Shown here: piece after piece, positions 61,317 through 64,000 of the stretch
How positions within the stretch are numbered: position 1 is the first letter of the stretch
Layout of the letters: each line of letters opens with the position of its first letter
Source of the DNA: CAVPEW01 sp963703565
GTDB lineage: Bacteria > Actinomycetota > Acidimicrobiia > Acidimicrobiales > VFJN01
Length of the DNA: 64,000 nucleotides
NCBI GenBank assembly: GCA_963703565.1
Contig: CAVPEW010000030.1
Coordinates: 62,001 to 126,000 of the forward strand
Direction: 5' to 3'
Program-made: the position numbers and the translations under genes
Notes under the pieces: model-generated
Told to the model about the DNA's origin: nothing
The model's database searches: none
The model's input: the letters and a program-made list of their open reading frames with translations, nothing else

Positions 61317-61805
61317 TCAGTCAGGGGACGGGCCGCACTGGTCGACCGTGCCGACGCAGCGCACGTAGGCACCCCCGATGCCATCCTCGGCGAGGGCGGC
61401 GGCCACGGCCTCCCCCTGCGCGGGGTCGGCCACGGGTCCGGCATAGGCCACCCAGAAGCCGGGACTGAGCGAGGCGTGGTCCCCGGAGCGCAGCACCCCC
61501 GCAGGCTGCCCGACCTCGCTGACGGTCCGCGCGATGTCCTCGGCGCGGTCACGCTCGCGCTCGGAGGACACCACCACGACCCACGCCGGGGTGGCCAGCT
61601 CCGACGCGACGGCCGGCGCCGACCCGGGGGCGGGTGGCGGAGCCGTCGCGGCCGGCGCTTCCGAGCCGGGCACGGTGCCGGCGGTCGGGCTGCTCGGCGC
61701 CGCTTCCGAGCCGTCGTCGAGCAGGGTGCTGCTCAGCGCGAAGGCACCTACGAGAGCGGCGGCGGCGAGGACGATCACCACCGCGGCGAAGCGGTTGGAC
61801 GACAT
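61317..61805 (-). CDS. Membrane-anchored SPOR-like domain protein
   Basis: A 162-residue protein. A short N-terminus and one helix (FAAVVIVLAAAALVGAFALS), then an Ala/Pro/Ser-rich linker (about 30-70) and a compact alpha/beta domain (about 72-150) with WVVVVSSERERDRAEDIARTV and GFWVAYAGPVADPAQGEAVAAAL. That pattern, strand-helix-strand-helix with a WVAYAGPV core, is like a SPOR peptidoglycan-binding domain. The ATG at 61805 is chosen as it directly precedes the helix. Confidence 0.72.
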   Translation of the reverse strand: MSSNRFAAVVIVLAAAALVGAFALSSTLLDDGSEAAPSSPTAGTVPGSEAPAATAPPPAPGSAPAVASELATPAWVVVVSSERERDRAEDIARTVSEVGQPAGVLRSGDHASLSPGFWVAYAGPVADPAQGEAVAAALAEDGIGGAYVRCVGTVDQCGPSPD

Positions 61806-61846
61806 CGACGCCGTCCGCTCCAGCCCGGCGCGCGGCCTCCTGGGTG

Positions 61847-62569
61847 TCAATGGCTGCCGAACATCGCCAACCACTGCTCGGCGGAACGAGGGGCGAGCAC
61901 GTAGTTCCAGCGGCGGGTGTCGGCCATCGTGGCCGACGGCTCGGCCGAGTAGAGGTGACCCGGGTAGAGCACCGCGTGATCGGGGATGCGGGCCAGGCGG
62001 TTCGTGAGGCTGTCATACATCGCTTCGGGGTCGCTGCCGGGCAGATCGGTGCGCCCACAGCCCTCCAGGAACAAGGTGTCGCCGGCCAGGAGGCGATCGG
62101 CTACGTAGAAGCACTGGCTGCCGGGAGTGTGGCCGGGCGTGTGGATGCACTCGATGGCCACGCCACCGACGCGCACGACGTCGCCACCGACGTGGGTCAC
62201 CAGGTCGTCGTCGCCTACGCCGGTCACCGCCTTGACCCAATCGGCCTCGGCACCCTGGACGTGTACGGGCACCGCGGCGACCTCGAGCAGTTCGCGCACC
62301 CCGGCGATGGTGATGCCCATCATCGAGCCGCCCACATGGTCGGGGTGGTAGTGGGTGGCCAGCGCGCCGACGAGGCGCATCCCGTCGGCTGCGACCACCT
62401 CGAGCAGGTCCCCCACGTCATAGGCGGGGTCGATCACCACGGCTTCGCCGGTGACGCGATCCCCGACGAGGTAGACGAAGTTGACCATCTGGCGAGCGAC
62501 GGGATCGCCCGTCGCGAAGTCGCGCCCCGCGAGGAGCTGACGGAAGTAGAGGCGGTCCTGATCGGCCAT
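61847..62569 (-). CDS. Metallo-beta-lactamase-fold hydrolase, glyoxalase II / persulfide dioxygenase-like
   Basis: A 240-residue MBL protein. Metal ligands are in ATHYHPDHVGG, HTPGHTPGSQCF and LAGDTLFLEGCGRTDLPGSD, then YPGHLYS. The FLxGxxGRxD segment after the second Asp is typical of persulfide dioxygenase and glyoxalase II relatives. The length is close to the shorter dioxygenase-like members. Glutathione is not the usual actinobacterial thiol, so the natural substrate may be a mycothiol or persulfide compound (inference). Confidence 0.85.
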   Translation of the reverse strand: MADQDRLYFRQLLAGRDFATGDPVARQMVNFVYLVGDRVTGEAVVIDPAYDVGDLLEVVAADGMRLVGALATHYHPDHVGGSMMGITIAGVRELLEVAAVPVHVQGAEADWVKAVTGVGDDDLVTHVGGDVVRVGGVAIECIHTPGHTPGSQCFYVADRLLAGDTLFLEGCGRTDLPGSDPEAMYDSLTNRLARIPDHAVLYPGHLYSAEPSATMADTRRWNYVLAPRSAEQWLAMFGSH

Positions 62570-62578
62570 GCGCGGCCG

Positions 62579-62584
62579 AGGCTA
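62579..62584 (-). promoter_or_regulatory. TANNNT hexamer before the MBL gene
   Basis: TAGCCT on the minus strand, 9 nt before the ATG and overlapping the paaX-like stop. The spacing is longer than in the other cases, so weaker. Confidence 0.3.
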
Positions 62585-63445
62585 GGCAACCGGATCCGGC
62601 TGCGCCGTTCGATGCTCGTCGAACCAGCCGGCGAGGACCTTGCGATAGGCCTCGTCGAAGCGGTCGTACGCGTCGCGCAGGGCCCGCCCAGGCCAAGCCG
62701 CGGGGAGCATCTCGTCGGGCAGGAGGGGATCGGCGCGCAGGCAGCGCAGCACCGTGGCCGAGGTGACGAAGCCCTCGGCGAGCACGGAGGTGTCGCCCGA
62801 GGCCAAGCGCTCGTGAAGGGGGGGCAGCTCCTCGACGAGCCCTGCCGCCACACTGGCCCAGCCGGCGAGGTCCCATCCTCCTGGAGCCGGGGTGGGCCCT
62901 GTGCAAGCATCCTCGTGGGGCGGGTCGGGACGGGCCCCGTGCCAGAGCTGCACGTCGCTGGCGAGCTGGGCACGGGCGCGAGGTGAACGGTCGGGATCGA
63001 GGTTGTCCGGGCGCGCCCAGACCCCTTCGCGCCACTCGGCCAGGTGCAGGGCGAGGAGCGCCCGGCGTAGCTCTGCCCGCCGGGCGGCGGGGCGTGGGCC
63101 CGGGTCGACCACGCACAGCTCCCAGGTTCCGTCCCAGCCTCGGCGGCGCGCGGTGCGGCCGGCGAGCTGCTCGGCCTGGCGTTCCAGGAGCGCGCCGCTG
63201 AGGGCGTAGCCACCGCGCTCGGGCACGGCCTCCCCCGCCGCCACCATCCGGGACAGGGCGGTCCGCACCGCGCCTTCACGCAGGTCGAACAGGGTGGCGG
63301 TGGCGACCAGCAGCGGGGTCGGCAGCCAGGGCGGCTCGGTGCCGAGAAGCACCGAGGCCAGCACCGAGCGGGCTGTGAGGGGCCGGCGGGCCACGGTTGG
63401 CTCGGGGCCGACATCGGAACGAGCTCCGTTACGTTTGGACGTCAC
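62582..63445 (-). CDS. PaaX-family transcriptional regulator
   Basis: A 287-residue regulator with an N-terminal winged helix (TARSVLASVLLG, VATATLFDLREGAVRTALSRMVAAGEAVPERGGYALS), a middle Cas2-like domain (RRGWDGTWELCVVD) and a C-terminal domain (LRADPLLPDEMLPAAWPGRALRDAYDRFDEAYRKVL). PaaX in E. coli represses phenylacetate breakdown and responds to phenylacetyl-CoA. No paa genes are nearby, and the divergent neighbour is a fatty-acid desaturase, so the effector may be another acyl-CoA. GTG start. Confidence 0.88.
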   Translation of the reverse strand: MTSKRNGARSDVGPEPTVARRPLTARSVLASVLLGTEPPWLPTPLLVATATLFDLREGAVRTALSRMVAAGEAVPERGGYALSGALLERQAEQLAGRTARRRGWDGTWELCVVDPGPRPAARRAELRRALLALHLAEWREGVWARPDNLDPDRSPRARAQLASDVQLWHGARPDPPHEDACTGPTPAPGGWDLAGWASVAAGLVEELPPLHERLASGDTSVLAEGFVTSATVLRCLRADPLLPDEMLPAAWPGRALRDAYDRFDEAYRKVLAGWFDEHRTAQPDPVA

Positions 63446-63463
63446 CTGTCGACAGCCTGTGAC
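63441..63463. promoter_or_regulatory. Palindromic operator candidate between the paaX-like and desaturase genes
   Basis: GTCAC (63441-63445) and GTGAC (63459-63463) form an inverted repeat around a perfect 10-bp palindrome CTGTCGACAG (63446-63455). It spans the regulator's start and lies just upstream of the desaturase -10, so it could control both genes. Confidence 0.5.
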
Positions 63464-63472
63464 ATGGGTGGT

Positions 63473-63478
63473 TACCCT
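63473..63478 (+). promoter_or_regulatory. TANNNT -10 hexamer for the desaturase
   Basis: TACCCT ends exactly 6 nt before the ATG; leaderless type. Confidence 0.45.
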
Positions 63479-63484
63479 AGGCGC

Positions 63485-64000
63485 ATGCCCCGATCCTTGG
63501 CCGAGGGTGCTGCCGCCGGGGGTGCCGCCGGGGGTGCGGTCCCGACCGCTGCCACCCGCACCAACCGCTCGATGCTGCCCTCCGCCGAGGCGCTGGCCGA
63601 CGTGTTGCCGACCGACCGGCTCCTGGCCTCGGGCAAGCCGGCCCCTGCGGTGCGCGCCGAGCTGCGCCGGATCGACGATCTACGCAACGCCGGTTCGGTC
63701 GCGCTGGCCTGGGCCCAGGCGCTGGGCACGGTCGCCCTGGCAGTGCGGATCGGCCACCCCTTGGCCTACGCGACTGCATTCGTGTTGATGGGGCCTGCCC
63801 ACGCTCGCTTCGCGAGCCTCGGGCACGAGGCGGCGCACCGCCTCCTCTTCAGCGACAAGCGCGTCAACGACTTCGTCGGACGATGGCTGGTGGCCTACCC
63901 CGCCCTGTTCGCCTTCGAGCCCTACCGGCGGGTCCACTTCGCCCACCACCGCGACGAGTTCGGCCCGGACGAACCCGACCGGAACCTCTACGACGGCTAC
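63485..64000 (+). CDS. Fatty acid desaturase, N-terminal part (runs off the right edge)
   Basis: The frame is open for 172 codons to the window end. After a low-complexity Ala/Gly lead (about 8-20) come two hydrophobic segments (about 75-110), the first histidine box HEAAHRLLF and the second HFAHHRDE followed by FGPDEPD. These match the membrane di-iron desaturase family, which introduces double bonds into fatty acyl chains or sphingolipids. The HxxxH first box fits this family. The third histidine box lies beyond the window. It is divergent from the paaX-like gene, its likely regulator. Confidence 0.85.
   Translation, partial: MPRSLAEGAAAGGAAGGAVPTAATRTNRSMLPSAEALADVLPTDRLLASGKPAPAVRAELRRIDDLRNAGSVALAWAQALGTVALAVRIGHPLAYATAFVLMGPAHARFASLGHEAAHRLLFSDKRVNDFVGRWLVAYPALFAFEPYRRVHFAHHRDEFGPDEPDRNLYDGY

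Overview
The window looks like a chromosomal segment of a high-GC actinobacterium. I would place it in or near class Acidimicrobiia, as an inference. Supporting signs are very high GC, many GTG starts, a BldC-type regulator, an F420-type luciferase-like oxidoreductase, an LPXTG surface protein, a PaaX regulator and a PurS/PurQ/PurL FGAM synthase. Genes are dense on both strands, with frequent 4-bp ATGA/GTGA/TTGA stop-start overlaps. I saw no tRNA, rRNA, IS element, prophage or CRISPR array.

Layout: (1) 1-3.5 kb: the 3' end of clpB, a frameshifted receiver protein, and an LPXTG wall protein with three near-identical 267-bp repeats. (2) 3.5-17.7 kb: a purine biosynthesis region on the + strand, purA-D-E, B-C-S-Q and L-F-M. 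It is interrupted by two small minus-strand genes and followed by a single-domain response regulator, a membrane protein and pyrE. (3) 17.9-24.6 kb: bldC, a PAS/GGDEF diguanylate cyclase, a methyltransferase, bioA-F-D and alanine dehydrogenase. (4) 24.7-34.3 kb: an acyl-CoA thioesterase, hemolysin III-like protein, flippase plus metalloprotease, two alpha/beta hydrolases, a polyprenyl synthase and xseA/xseB. (5) 34.4-40.6 kb: an Asp23 protein with a membrane partner, a metallo-beta-lactamase hydrolase, thiolase, an rRNA methyltransferase and a cyclopropane synthase. (6) 40.6-45.4 kb: a Tad/Flp-like pilin operon facing away from an ECF sigma factor and its repeat-bearing membrane partner. (7) 45.5-50.6 kb: an H+-pyrophosphatase coupled to a DtxR/MntR regulator, and an ABC exporter. 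(8) 50.7-58.2 kb: a secreted protein, a 1298-residue cyclase/ATPase/TPR protein laid out like soluble adenylyl cyclase, a BcsA-like synthase with PilZ domain and a glutaminase remnant. (9) 58.4-64 kb: nitronate monooxygenase, LLM oxidoreductase, J-domain protein, small membrane proteins, an MBL hydrolase, PaaX and a desaturase cut by the window end.

Two patterns cut across the window. First, at least eight otherwise conserved genes carry one frame break each (clpB, the receiver gene, purB, the methyltransferase, ald, the second hydrolase, a tadE-like gene, bcsA). Two lie in G or C runs. This suggests consensus indels in the assembly rather than eight real pseudogenes. Second, many first genes of transcription units have a TANNNT hexamer ending exactly 6 nt before the start codon. 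This is the signature of leaderless mRNA, and I used it to choose several starts.

Functionally the segment combines nucleotide, biotin and lipid housekeeping with signalling. The signalling genes cover c-di-GMP synthesis and a PilZ effector, a cyclic-nucleotide cyclase, two receiver proteins and an ECF sigma factor. Cell-surface genes are also present.
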